From NCBI GenBank assembly GCA_003343815.1, contig QAKL01000142.1, positions 1-13,034 on the forward strand: a stretch of 13,034 nt of DNA, read 5' to 3'. This DNA comes from Clostridiales bacterium (GTDB lineage: Bacteria > Bacillota > Peptococcia > Peptococcales > Peptococcaceae). How positions within the stretch are numbered: position 1 is the stretch's first letter; each line of letters opens with the position of its first letter. A model generated the notes under the pieces. The model did no database searches. It saw only the letters and a list, made by a program, of their open reading frames with translations, and was not told where the DNA came from. Position numbers and translations under genes: made by a program. Shown here in pieces: positions 1 through 6,020 of this stretch.

Positions 1-59
1 TTTTGCCGAAGTCCGGACTTCTGATTTTCCGTAGTCTTGACTTCGGTTTTTCCGAAGTC
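1..59. repeat. 23-bp iteron-like tandem repeats inside repA
   Basis: On the + strand CCGAAGTC starts at 6 and 52 and its one-base variant CCGTAGTC at 29, exactly 23 bp apart. The partner arms GACTTCTG (16) and GACTTCGG (39) also lie 23 bp apart. Each GACTTCGG arm, a five-base T-rich spacer and the next CCGAAGTC form an inverted repeat; the copy at 39-59 is perfect over 8 bp. Because 23 is not a multiple of three, the copies are read in different frames (DFGKTEV, then TTENQKS, then GLRQ). The conserved object is therefore DNA, not peptide. RepA_N plasmids are known to carry their origin inside the rep gene, so these are candidate initiator-binding iterons. The array probably continues left of the window. 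Confidence 0.7.
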
Positions 60-443
60 TGAGCTATTGCCGTCGTTATCGCCTGCAATAAACTTTTTTA
101 CATAAATCTTTGTAGGCTTTCCTTGCCCCTGCTTGACGCGCTCGATTAAGCCAATGCCTTTGTTAGTATCCAACTCTGCCAGTAATTTGATTGCCTTGTC
201 TGTTTTGCAGTTTAATAATTCGCAAATGTCCTCCAAGGTGAAATAGATATATACTCTGTTTTTTTCGTCAATCCAGTTATTTTTAACAGATAAACTTAAA
301 CGATCCAGCATTAATCCGTAGAGGAGCTTGGCATCGGTGGATAGGTGCTTGAAGTATGAGTCGATGATTAGGGCTTTGGGCAGGCGGTAAAAGGCATACT
401 GCTCTCCCTCATCTCCGTAATGATAGGCAAATGTACGCTCCAT
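1..443 (-). CDS. Replication initiator protein A (RepA_N family), 3' end beyond window
   Basis: The open frame reads leftward from ATG at 441-443 to the window edge without a stop, giving 147 visible residues. An AAAGGAGGAG ribosome site lies six bases before the ATG and supports this start. The N-terminus (MERTFAYHYGDEGEQYAFYR, then LPKALI and a region around LSTDAKLLYGLMLDRLSLS) matches the RepA_N domain. Proteins of this family start theta replication of Gram-positive plasmids and also occur in integrative conjugative elements. A winged-helix-like segment follows (YFTLEDICELLNC, then KAIKLLAELD). The visible C-terminal part turns into low-complexity sequence (SDFGKTEVKTTENQKSGL) encoded by short DNA repeats, described separately. 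Family membership is judged from recalled motifs. Whether the element replicates, or is an ICE rather than a plasmid remnant, cannot be seen here. ParA-type or relaxase genes would be expected to the left. Confidence 0.8.
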   Translation of the reverse strand, partial: MERTFAYHYGDEGEQYAFYRLPKALIIDSYFKHLSTDAKLLYGLMLDRLSLSVKNNWIDEKNRVYIYFTLEDICELLNCKTDKAIKLLAELDTNKGIGLIERVKQGQGKPTKIYVKKFIAGDNDGNSSDFGKTEVKTTENQKSGLRQ

Positions 444-474
444 GGCTGCTCCTCCTTTGTATTCTCTATATAAA

Positions 475-506
475 AAGAGGAAAAAAGCCGCAGCTGATTT
501 CCTCTT
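475..506. other. Hairpin in the repA 5' leader
   Basis: AAGAGGAAA at 475-483 pairs with TTTCCTCTT at 498-506 around a 14-base loop. In the repA direction (minus strand) the stem is followed by TTTATATAGAG, a short U-rich tail. It could act as a weak terminator or attenuator, or simply as leader structure, 32 bases before the repA start codon. Control of rep genes through leader structure and antisense RNA is known for RepA_N plasmids, but no antisense promoter is clear here. Confidence 0.45.
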
Positions 507-533
507 GAAGATTTATATTTTTTCTGATGATAC

Positions 534-581
534 AAAAAACGTTTCTGTTTTCCTAATTCAAGAAATACAGAAACGTTTTTT
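534..581. terminator. Bidirectional intrinsic terminator upstream of repA
   Basis: A 15-bp perfect stem (534-548 with 567-581, AAAAAACGTTTCTGT and its complement) encloses an 18-base loop. Because the stem ends in A/T runs, either strand gives a hairpin followed by a U-run. No gene ends here on either strand. On the minus strand it would stop transcripts started at the consensus promoter at 1007-1035 before they reach repA; on the plus strand it could end an antisense transcript of the repA leader. Confidence 0.75.
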
Positions 582-923
582 TGCTAAAAATTATTAAATT
601 TCTTTGTACCACAATATTCAATATTGAGTTATTTATAAAATTACCGTCAAAAAATGCGTTGGACTCCCTTTAAATTTACACCTGATTTTACACCTAAATA
701 ACATAAACCTTCAGCAAAATATATGATTTCTTATAAAAATGCAATCGCAAAAAACGCGATATTTATGCATTTTACAGACTTATATGTCAATATATCTTTT
801 TATGAAAAAAGGCTAATTTATTACGATTCCTAATTTCATTTTATCATTTACCTATTCAAAAATCCTTTATTTATCAGATTTTCGCCTTTCTCTGTATTTT
901 TACTACACCCATTTTACACCTTT
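582..923. other. AT-rich gene-poor stretch
   Basis: No credible coding sequence is seen on either strand. The stretch is very AT-rich and holds an imperfect hairpin at 739-770 (ATGCA-ATCGC ... GCGAT-n5-TGCAT) and two paired TACACC motifs listed separately. On the minus strand there is a 12-codon frame (MGVVKIQRKAKI, starting near 913) behind an AAAAAGGTG ribosome-site-like sequence. It is too short to claim as a gene and may be decayed recombinase-tail sequence. Confidence 0.4.
675..920. repeat. Two copies of a paired TACACC motif, about 228 bp apart
   Basis: TACACC occurs at 677-682 and 689-694 (12 bp apart) and again at 904-909 and 915-920 (11 bp apart). Read on the minus strand, the pairs are GGTGTAAAATCAGGTGTA and GGTGTAAAATGGGTGTA, matching except for the two bases CA against a single G. 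They flank about 210 bp of AT-rich DNA. The spacing of about one helical turn suggests protein-binding sites, for example recombinase arm sites or an att duplication. Decayed tandem copies of a recombinase gene tail are equally possible. Confidence 0.4.
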
Positions 924-1007
924 TTAGCTGGTTGGTGCTGCCTGTTCAAATTGGGGTACGGCATTGACCAGTGATTCGTCCGTTACATGGATATATCTAA
1001 TTAAAAA
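924..1007 (-). pseudogene. Remnant of a tyrosine recombinase (integrase) C-terminus
   Basis: A minus-strand frame of 27 codons runs from just after an in-frame TAA (1008-1010) to a TAA at 924-926. It contains RYIHVTDESLVNAVPQFEQA. This resembles the end of phage/ICE tyrosine integrases, where the catalytic tyrosine sits in a Y-x-H-V-T context followed by an acidic helix. If that reading is right, the Y in RYIHV is the nucleophile and everything upstream (the Arg/His catalytic box and DNA-binding domains) is missing. No start codon or ribosome site serves the frame. It could be a decayed gene, an attachment-site relic, or the C-terminal piece of an integrase split by integration. The match is from pattern memory over a short stretch, so confidence is moderate. 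Confidence 0.5.
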
Positions 1008-1035
1008 TTATATCACAGGAACGTTTATTTTTCAA
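1007..1035 (-). promoter_or_regulatory. Consensus sigma-A promoter firing leftward
   Basis: On the minus strand TTGAAA (1030-1035) and TATAAT (1007-1012) are separated by exactly 17 bp, a near-perfect housekeeping promoter. The start point would be near 1000. No intact gene follows: the transcript would cross the recombinase remnant and the AT-rich stretch and reach the terminator at 534-581, about 420-470 nt downstream. It may have driven the lost recombinase region, may drive a non-coding RNA, or may read through to repA. Confidence 0.65.
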
Positions 1036-1089
1036 TACAATCTCGCAAAATTTGTAAGTTATTATAGAAAGTTTTAACCATCACAGCAT

Positions 1090-1974
1090 CTAAAATATTT
1101 CACTTTTATTTAGAAGTTCCAGCAGTTTATTCAAAAGTGTTTCATCTAATTCACGATAAATCAATATATACTGCATCTTGACTTTTTTATCCGATTCCAA
1201 AGCAGTGTAATCTGCGCCTAAAATATGCGCCAGCTCATTCTTTGAATACCAACCGTACGCATTTTTGCTTTTCATAATATTTTTTTGCTGCTCATAATCA
1301 TTGACAGCAAAGGTTATATTTCTGGGATTATCATCAAAAAGATGCGCATCAAACCAAAATCCTGTCACCGGTGTTTTTTGCAGCATTTCATTGGTAAGAT
1401 ACGCATTTTGCGCTAAAAGTGATTTTTTATATGCACATACACACAAAGGCACCGACTGAATGATCAAATATTTTAAATTATATTCAGCCAATTTTTCTTT
1501 GAGCTTACTTGACATATCATTGTATACTGTAATTAAACCGAGTGTACCTGCATCATCATAATCCACCTGTGAAATAATTTCCGTAAGCGATAAAGTAGAT
1601 ATGCAAATATATTCTCTTACCTCTTTTTGCAGCGCAAAGGCGATCTCCATAAAATCGTTGGAATTATAGCGATTAGTCATATATATTTGCACTTTGTTTT
1701 CATATTTCGGCACAGTTCTGCAACTTTGCAGTTTTTTATCCAATGCCGCTTTTTCACGCAAAACAATTTCGGCAAAAGCGCAAACTTCCTCTCCAGCTTT
1801 CGTTAAGTTTACTTCATGCTTATTTTTTTCAATCAGCACTACACCTAATTCTTCCTGCAATGTCTTAATGTTTTTCGACATAGCCTGGTGCGATATAAAA
1901 TACTCGCGAGCTGTTTTTATAATCGAATGATTTTCTTTTAAAGCAAGCAAATACTCTAATTGTTCAATTCGCAC
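1090..1974 (-). CDS. LysR-type transcriptional regulator
   Basis: This is a DNA-binding regulator of the LysR family, 294 residues and close to the usual 290-310. The N-terminal winged helix-turn-helix spans about residues 1-60, with IEQLEYLLAL, a TAREYFISHQAMSKNIK recognition region and LQEELG as in family members. The rest is a poorly conserved substrate-binding-like domain whose effector cannot be predicted. The start is GTG at 1972-1974 because GAGGTGA lies five bases upstream (1980-1986); an ATG nine codons earlier overlaps that ribosome site and gives an atypical N-terminus. It has its own promoter at 2026-2054 and sits downstream of, and in the same direction as, the transporter gene, behind a terminator. 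It is the natural candidate activator of the phosphodiesterase/transporter operon, whose promoter carries a LysR-like dyad. No terminator is visible after its stop, where mobile-element DNA begins. Confidence 0.9.
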   Translation of the reverse strand: MRIEQLEYLLALKENHSIIKTAREYFISHQAMSKNIKTLQEELGVVLIEKNKHEVNLTKAGEEVCAFAEIVLREKAALDKKLQSCRTVPKYENKVQIYMTNRYNSNDFMEIAFALQKEVREYICISTLSLTEIISQVDYDDAGTLGLITVYNDMSSKLKEKLAEYNLKYLIIQSVPLCVCAYKKSLLAQNAYLTNEMLQKTPVTGFWFDAHLFDDNPRNITFAVNDYEQQKNIMKSKNAYGWYSKNELAHILGADYTALESDKKVKMQYILIYRELDETLLNKLLELLNKSEIF

Positions 1975-2025
1975 AGACTTCACCTCATTTATAATTTTCA
2001 ATGTTATATGTAAAATTATAAGATT

Positions 2026-2054
2026 ATTATATACTTATCTACGCAAAAATGCAA
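2026..2054 (-). promoter_or_regulatory. Promoter of the LysR gene
   Basis: TTGCAT (2049-2054), 17 bp, TATAAT (2026-2031) on the minus strand. Transcription would start near 2019, about 45 bases before the GTG start. It lies just after the terminator of the upstream transporter gene, so the regulator appears to be independently transcribed. Confidence 0.65.
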
Positions 2055-2086
2055 CTGTTAAACCTTATTAAAAAACATTCGTACTA

Positions 2087-2120
2087 AAAAAGAGGTTTTT
2101 CAAACGAAAAACCTCTTTTT
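2087..2120. terminator. Terminator of the transporter operon
   Basis: A 15-bp perfect stem (2087-2101 with 2106-2120, containing GAGGTTTTTC and its complement) with a four-base loop is bordered by A/T runs, so it can end transcripts in either direction. It begins two bases after the transporter stop codon (2123-2125, minus strand) and separates that gene from the LysR promoter. Confidence 0.9.
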
Positions 2121-2122
2121 CC

Positions 2123-3547
2123 TTAGAAAATCAAATTGCCAAACGGAAGCCCTATCGTAAATAGAATTACATACGTAATTATTAAAAACAATCCACCGAA
2201 CAAATATGCATCTTTTTTGATAATCCGCTCATGCCCGTGCAAAATAGCTGACTGCATACTGGCTGCCGGTGTGGCGTACGCACATTGCAAAATCGTATAA
2301 ATCATGTACCAAAATACAATAACATTGCCACCTAATTGCTCGCACAACGGGCATAAAAACGGAATAAACATTGCGCCCAAAACCATATTATGTGTCACCT
2401 GCGTCAAAAGACCCAAAACAAAAATCGATAAAAACATAAATGGTACCAAGCCCATCTGAGATACAATCGGCGACACATAACCGACGATAGTAGGCATAAT
2501 TCCGCATTCCTCAGCTTTCAAAGCATTAGCCAAGGGAAAAGTAATGGTTAATAATAAAACTAACGGCCAAGACACATGCTTTCTACATACCCGCTCTAAC
2601 GAAATAAGCGGAGCGCCGTCAAATCTTACCGCAGCCATAATTAACAGCACAATTAAACCCAAGCCTACCAAACCCAGTTTAGAAATAAATTTCATCCCGG
2701 GCAAACTCGGTACTAATTCCGGCAAAAATAAGACAACCATAAAAGCGATCAAAAGCCAAAATGAAAAAAGCTGACCTTTTGTAGTTTGTTTAGCTTCCAA
2801 CTCCCGAACAATTTCCTGTGGAATCGAAAACATCGACGCGTCAAGCTTCATAACATATTTGCCGATTAAAAATAAGATTACAACAGGCAATGCCAAGGTA
2901 ACTAAACCATACAAAAAGAATCCCACATACGGTATTTTTACATCCATAACCGCCGTTAAAAAGCCGCCGTATGTCAATGCCCCGCTATGAAATGGGATTA
3001 CTCCCGAGCCGGCACAAGCCGAAAATAAAATCAGCGCCATAAAAAATGAAATGAAAGTATTGTGTTTGGAAATACCGCAGTCATCAGCTATTCTAAGCAC
3101 CAATGCCCATAAAAGGAACACAGCCGCCAAAGCTCCGCCCAACATACCGATCACAAAGGCAATAAAGGTAATACCTGCTACTAAAACCCATGGACTTTTG
3201 CGAATAGCCTCTTTTTTCAAAAACCAATTCGCCAAAAAATCCGTCATCCCGGCTTCTTCAAAAGCTCCGGCAAACAGCATCAGCACTAACACCATCAAAA
3301 ACTGCGGATTGCCAAAGCCTGCCGCCATATTGCCGACAGCCGTCTGATAGCCGACAATACTTAACATAACAAAGCCAAACACACTCGGCCAAACTAAATC
3401 TATAAATATCCAGCCATATAATACCCCGATAAATACTCCTAAAACTTTCATCCCAAGCTCGGTAATCTGCCCAAAAGGAGCCAATAAGCCAATACCGATA
3501 GTTAACACGAACATAATGATTAAATGTACAATACGTTTTTTGTCCAT
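2123..3547 (-). CDS. SLC13/DASS-like anion transporter
   Basis: A 474-residue integral membrane protein with roughly 11-13 hydrophobic segments; the length fits the divalent anion:Na+ symporter (SLC13/DASS) group in the broader ion transporter superfamily. The two re-entrant-loop regions appear as SACAGSGVIPFHSG (about residues 177-189) and LLTQVTHNMVLGAMFIPFL (about 380-398), the latter in the place of the family's Thr/Ser-Asn-Thr loop. A third conserved-looking patch is YATPAASMQS (about 424-433). There is no signal peptide. An AAAGGA site precedes the ATG. The gene lies 100 bp downstream of the phosphodiesterase, with no promoter of its own seen, and ends at a strong terminator. Likely substrates are di- or tricarboxylates, or a sulfo- or phospho-organic anion; the sequence does not decide. 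The loop motifs differ from the textbook SNT form, so the family is surer than the substrate. Confidence 0.75.
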   Translation of the reverse strand: MDKKRIVHLIIMFVLTIGIGLLAPFGQITELGMKVLGVFIGVLYGWIFIDLVWPSVFGFVMLSIVGYQTAVGNMAAGFGNPQFLMVLVLMLFAGAFEEAGMTDFLANWFLKKEAIRKSPWVLVAGITFIAFVIGMLGGALAAVFLLWALVLRIADDCGISKHNTFISFFMALILFSACAGSGVIPFHSGALTYGGFLTAVMDVKIPYVGFFLYGLVTLALPVVILFLIGKYVMKLDASMFSIPQEIVRELEAKQTTKGQLFSFWLLIAFMVVLFLPELVPSLPGMKFISKLGLVGLGLIVLLIMAAVRFDGAPLISLERVCRKHVSWPLVLLLTITFPLANALKAEECGIMPTIVGYVSPIVSQMGLVPFMFLSIFVLGLLTQVTHNMVLGAMFIPFLCPLCEQLGGNVIVFWYMIYTILQCAYATPAASMQSAILHGHERIIKKDAYLFGGLFLIITYVILFTIGLPFGNLIF

Positions 3548-3598
3548 AATCTATATTCCTTTCGCGAATAAATTTTCTATAATTGCTTAATTATTTTT

Positions 3599-3634
3599 CT
3601 TAGGAAAACCATTATATCTAACGGCTTTCCTAAG
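3599..3634. other. Intercistronic hairpin
   Basis: CTTAGGAAA (3599-3607) pairs with TTTCCTAAG (3626-3634), extended by CC/GG after one mismatch. It lies in the 100-bp gap between the phosphodiesterase stop and the transporter start. In the direction of transcription it is followed by AAAAATAATT, not a U-run, so it is unlikely to be an efficient terminator. It may be an mRNA processing or stability element that sets the ratio of the two proteins. Confidence 0.5.
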
Positions 3635-3647
3635 ATATTTATCGAAA

Positions 3648-5672
3648 TTAAAACTCTTCAGCCAAAATTTGATATACAGGTGCACCCTCGCACTCATGCG
3701 GCATCCGCACACCGCCGATTACAGCAATAGTCGGCGCCACATCTACCTGACGAATAACGCGATTGGTGTAATGATTATGCTTAACACCCTCTCCGGCTAT
3801 AATAAAGAGCGGCGATACCGAAGTATCGGAATTACCGATAAATGTCGATAAAGCATCGCCATGGACGCGGTTAAAGCCCTCTTCGACAAAATAGATAATA
3901 TCGCCGCAGTCCGGACCGCTCATTCCCAAAAGTGCTGCATCTTTATTGCGCATAGCTAAACCAATTACCCGCTTACCGTCTTTATTGCGATAAGCGTATA
4001 AATCATTGATAATCTGCGTTTCAAGCTCGTATTTTTCGCTTTCGTCAACGATGCCGTATTCATATCGGCCTTTCATATTCAAATAAATATGGTTGCCACG
4101 GGAAGCTACCGCTTTTGTTTTGCTGTAATCAATCTTTCTGGTCTCCTTACCTTTATCATCGCGCACCATAACAGTATATCCTAATTCGCGCATAATACCG
4201 GTATTAATAACAAAAGCGTCACCGATAGACGGACAAATTCCCGGCTCTTCTTTGGTCAGTAAACCATGATCGGAAGTAATTACTACACACCAGCCTTTAT
4301 CCAATAAATGCAAAAATTCACCCAAATAAGCGTCAGTATCCATATACACTTGCTTAAATACTTCTTCATAAGCGATTTCATGTTCCTCATTGCCAAAAGC
4401 ATTGCGTTCTTCCCAGACAATATGGCCAAAACTATCGACATTATGCAAATGGCTGAAAACCACTTCATAGCCGTCTTGCTCAATCAAAGTATTAATAGCC
4501 TTAGCCTGCCAAGCGTCGTAATATTGCCATGTCACACACATAATATCTTTCACCAAATGGGCATCAGGTCCATAGTTAGAACCATTCTCAATGCTTGGGA
4601 TCTCACCGCAAGCCGAAATCACTTCCTGATATAAAGATTTCGGAGAAAATAAGTCATCGCAATTTAATTTCGTGCTATTGCCGATCCACAATTTGAATTT
4701 ACTGCCTTTAGGATCAACATCAATAGCATACCAGCTGGCTGTCGTCATGACTTTTTCATCATGCTTAACTCTTTCGTCCAGTACAGATACTACGTATTCA
4801 TTATTTTTCAATGTTAACAAAGGACTGTTATCTTTTTTACTTTTATAAATTTCGATAGTATCGTAAATACCGTCAGCATTTTTTCTAAGCAAACCTACAC
4901 GGCGAATCATACCGTCGCTGAAAGTCACCTCAAACTCTTTATCTCCTTCTCCTTGCACAGCCCAGTTTTTAGCTGCTTTTAACGGAGACTCTGTGTGGAA
5001 AACAGGCTTGCCATAGGCGTGGCACTCACCCTCGGTCGCATCCATCGAAATCGGCTGCGGATCCGGTACAGACAATGACGCCTGGACATCAAAACCCTCC
5101 TCTTTTACATCCATATCATCTACTACACAGCCTACGCCGCTGATTTTTACTCCATTATCATCAAACACCTGCTCTGTTTGATAAGCTTCATCAAAATAAT
5201 ATAATTTAGCGCGTTCGGTACTGCCGATACCATAATTAATCGAGCTTGGCTGCGTACCCTCAACTACAGCTAAATTTTCGCTGTCAGAAGTCGGTGGCCA
5301 AGAGCATCCCGGCCAATGCCACACAAGTGTTTTTTTGCCTGCCTCCGCAAAAACATTCCACAACTGCTCGGCCTTGCAATTGTGCGAATCATTAGCATAG
5401 CGGAAAGTATCAATTTTGCTCGGATGTTGGTTCCAAAAGCAAGTAATACCGTGAGTATTAGGATAGGCACCTGTTGATAAAGTCGTCCACATTGGCGGTG
5501 TAATCGTAGGATGCGCACCTAACAATACCAAATCTTCGCGAGCCGAACCATGCTCCAAATATTTCTTTAAATTAGGCATTATGCCGGCGTCCAAATATTT
5601 TTTCGTTAATCTTGGATCCATCCCGTCAATACCCAAAACAATAATTTTCTCAGCCAACGCTTTTCTGTTCAT
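3648..5672 (-). CDS. Alkaline-phosphatase-superfamily phosphodiesterase (type I PDE/nucleotide pyrophosphatase-like)
   Basis: A 674-residue cytosolic enzyme without signal peptide or membrane segments. All the two-metal ligands of the alkaline phosphatase superfamily can be placed: D16 (VLGIDGMDP), nucleophile T58 (TPPMWTTLSTGAYPNTHGI), D413 and H417 (NVDSFGH), D468 and H469 (TSDHG) and H528 (RGNHIYL). The T58 context is that of nucleotide pyrophosphatase/phosphodiesterases. The region between about 100 and 400 is a large insert carrying the substrate-specific cap. It should hydrolyse a phosphate mono- or diester inside the cell; the substrate is unknown. AGAGGAGAT precedes the ATG. It is the first gene of a leftward transcript, followed by the transporter. 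The pairing suggests that the transporter imports the ester or exports its product. Some homologues are annotated as phosphoglycerate mutase-like or sulfatase-like, but the Thr nucleophile argues against a Cys/Ser-type sulfatase. Confidence 0.85.
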   Translation of the reverse strand: MNRKALAEKIIVLGIDGMDPRLTKKYLDAGIMPNLKKYLEHGSAREDLVLLGAHPTITPPMWTTLSTGAYPNTHGITCFWNQHPSKIDTFRYANDSHNCKAEQLWNVFAEAGKKTLVWHWPGCSWPPTSDSENLAVVEGTQPSSINYGIGSTERAKLYYFDEAYQTEQVFDDNGVKISGVGCVVDDMDVKEEGFDVQASLSVPDPQPISMDATEGECHAYGKPVFHTESPLKAAKNWAVQGEGDKEFEVTFSDGMIRRVGLLRKNADGIYDTIEIYKSKKDNSPLLTLKNNEYVVSVLDERVKHDEKVMTTASWYAIDVDPKGSKFKLWIGNSTKLNCDDLFSPKSLYQEVISACGEIPSIENGSNYGPDAHLVKDIMCVTWQYYDAWQAKAINTLIEQDGYEVVFSHLHNVDSFGHIVWEERNAFGNEEHEIAYEEVFKQVYMDTDAYLGEFLHLLDKGWCVVITSDHGLLTKEEPGICPSIGDAFVINTGIMRELGYTVMVRDDKGKETRKIDYSKTKAVASRGNHIYLNMKGRYEYGIVDESEKYELETQIINDLYAYRNKDGKRVIGLAMRNKDAALLGMSGPDCGDIIYFVEEGFNRVHGDALSTFIGNSDTSVSPLFIIAGEGVKHNHYTNRVIRQVDVAPTIAVIGGVRMPHECEGAPVYQILAEEF

Positions 5673-5835
5673 ATTACTATCTCCTCTACACTTAACAGCG
5701 CAAAAATAATGTACAATCGCCTATATTTATCTGTATTTTATTTATTTTCAATTTATTAGAAAAAATTGACGATCTTCACTACTCTACATTTGCATAAATA
5801 ACTTCTGTCTCAAAATATAGCTATACTTTAATTTT

Positions 5836-5864
5836 AATATAATATATAAGCATAAATAAGTCAA
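5836..5864 (-). promoter_or_regulatory. Promoter of the phosphodiesterase-transporter operon
   Basis: TTGACT (5859-5864), 17 bp, TATATT (5836-5841) on the minus strand. Transcription would start near 5829, leaving a leader of about 157 bases before the ATG at 5672. The leader is AT-rich with no clear structure. Confidence 0.6.
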
Positions 5865-5868
5865 GAAT

Positions 5869-5898
5869 ACTTTTGTTCCTGCTAAGGTAACCAAAAGT
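5869..5898. promoter_or_regulatory. Candidate LysR operator
   Basis: ACTTTTG (5869-5875) and CAAAAGT (5892-5898) form a perfect 7-bp dyad with a 16-bp centre. It begins four bases upstream of the -35 box and covers about -40 to -69 relative to the predicted start, the usual recognition-site position for LysR activators. The regulator encoded at 1090-1974 is the obvious candidate partner. This is inferred from position and symmetry only. Confidence 0.45.
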
Positions 5899-5964
5899 TA
5901 CATAACATTAAAATCAGACTTTGCCTCACGCGCTTTACATACTTAATTTTTGTAAATATTTACA

Positions 5965-5998
5965 TAAAAAACCGCAGGCAAAATTATACGCTGCGGTT
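5965..5998 (-). terminator. Terminator of the DUF2971 gene
   Basis: On the minus strand AACCGCAG (5991-5998) pairs with CTGCGGTT (5970-5977) and is followed by a run of Ts. It lies 23 bases after the stop codon of the DUF2971 gene and insulates the phosphodiesterase promoter further left. Confidence 0.8.
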
Positions 5999-6020
5999 GT
6001 GGTTTTTATAAATATTAATT

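Noticed and set aside
1..59. CRISPR array
   Set aside because: The 23-bp units are continuous, without unique spacers, and lie inside an open reading frame.
739..770. Hairpin ATGCA-ATCGC with GCGAT-n5-TGCAT as a possible regulatory RNA element
   Set aside because: The stem is interrupted by an asymmetric five-base bulge and sits in very AT-rich DNA where such pairings arise by chance.
1694..1930. Plus-strand open frame opposite the LysR gene
   Set aside because: It lies wholly inside a well-supported gene on the other strand, has no ribosome site and resembles no known family.
1975..2001. ATG start of the LysR gene nine codons upstream of the GTG
   Set aside because: The GAGGTGA ribosome site lies inside that extension and is correctly placed for the GTG; LysR proteins usually begin directly with the helix-turn-helix region as the GTG form does.
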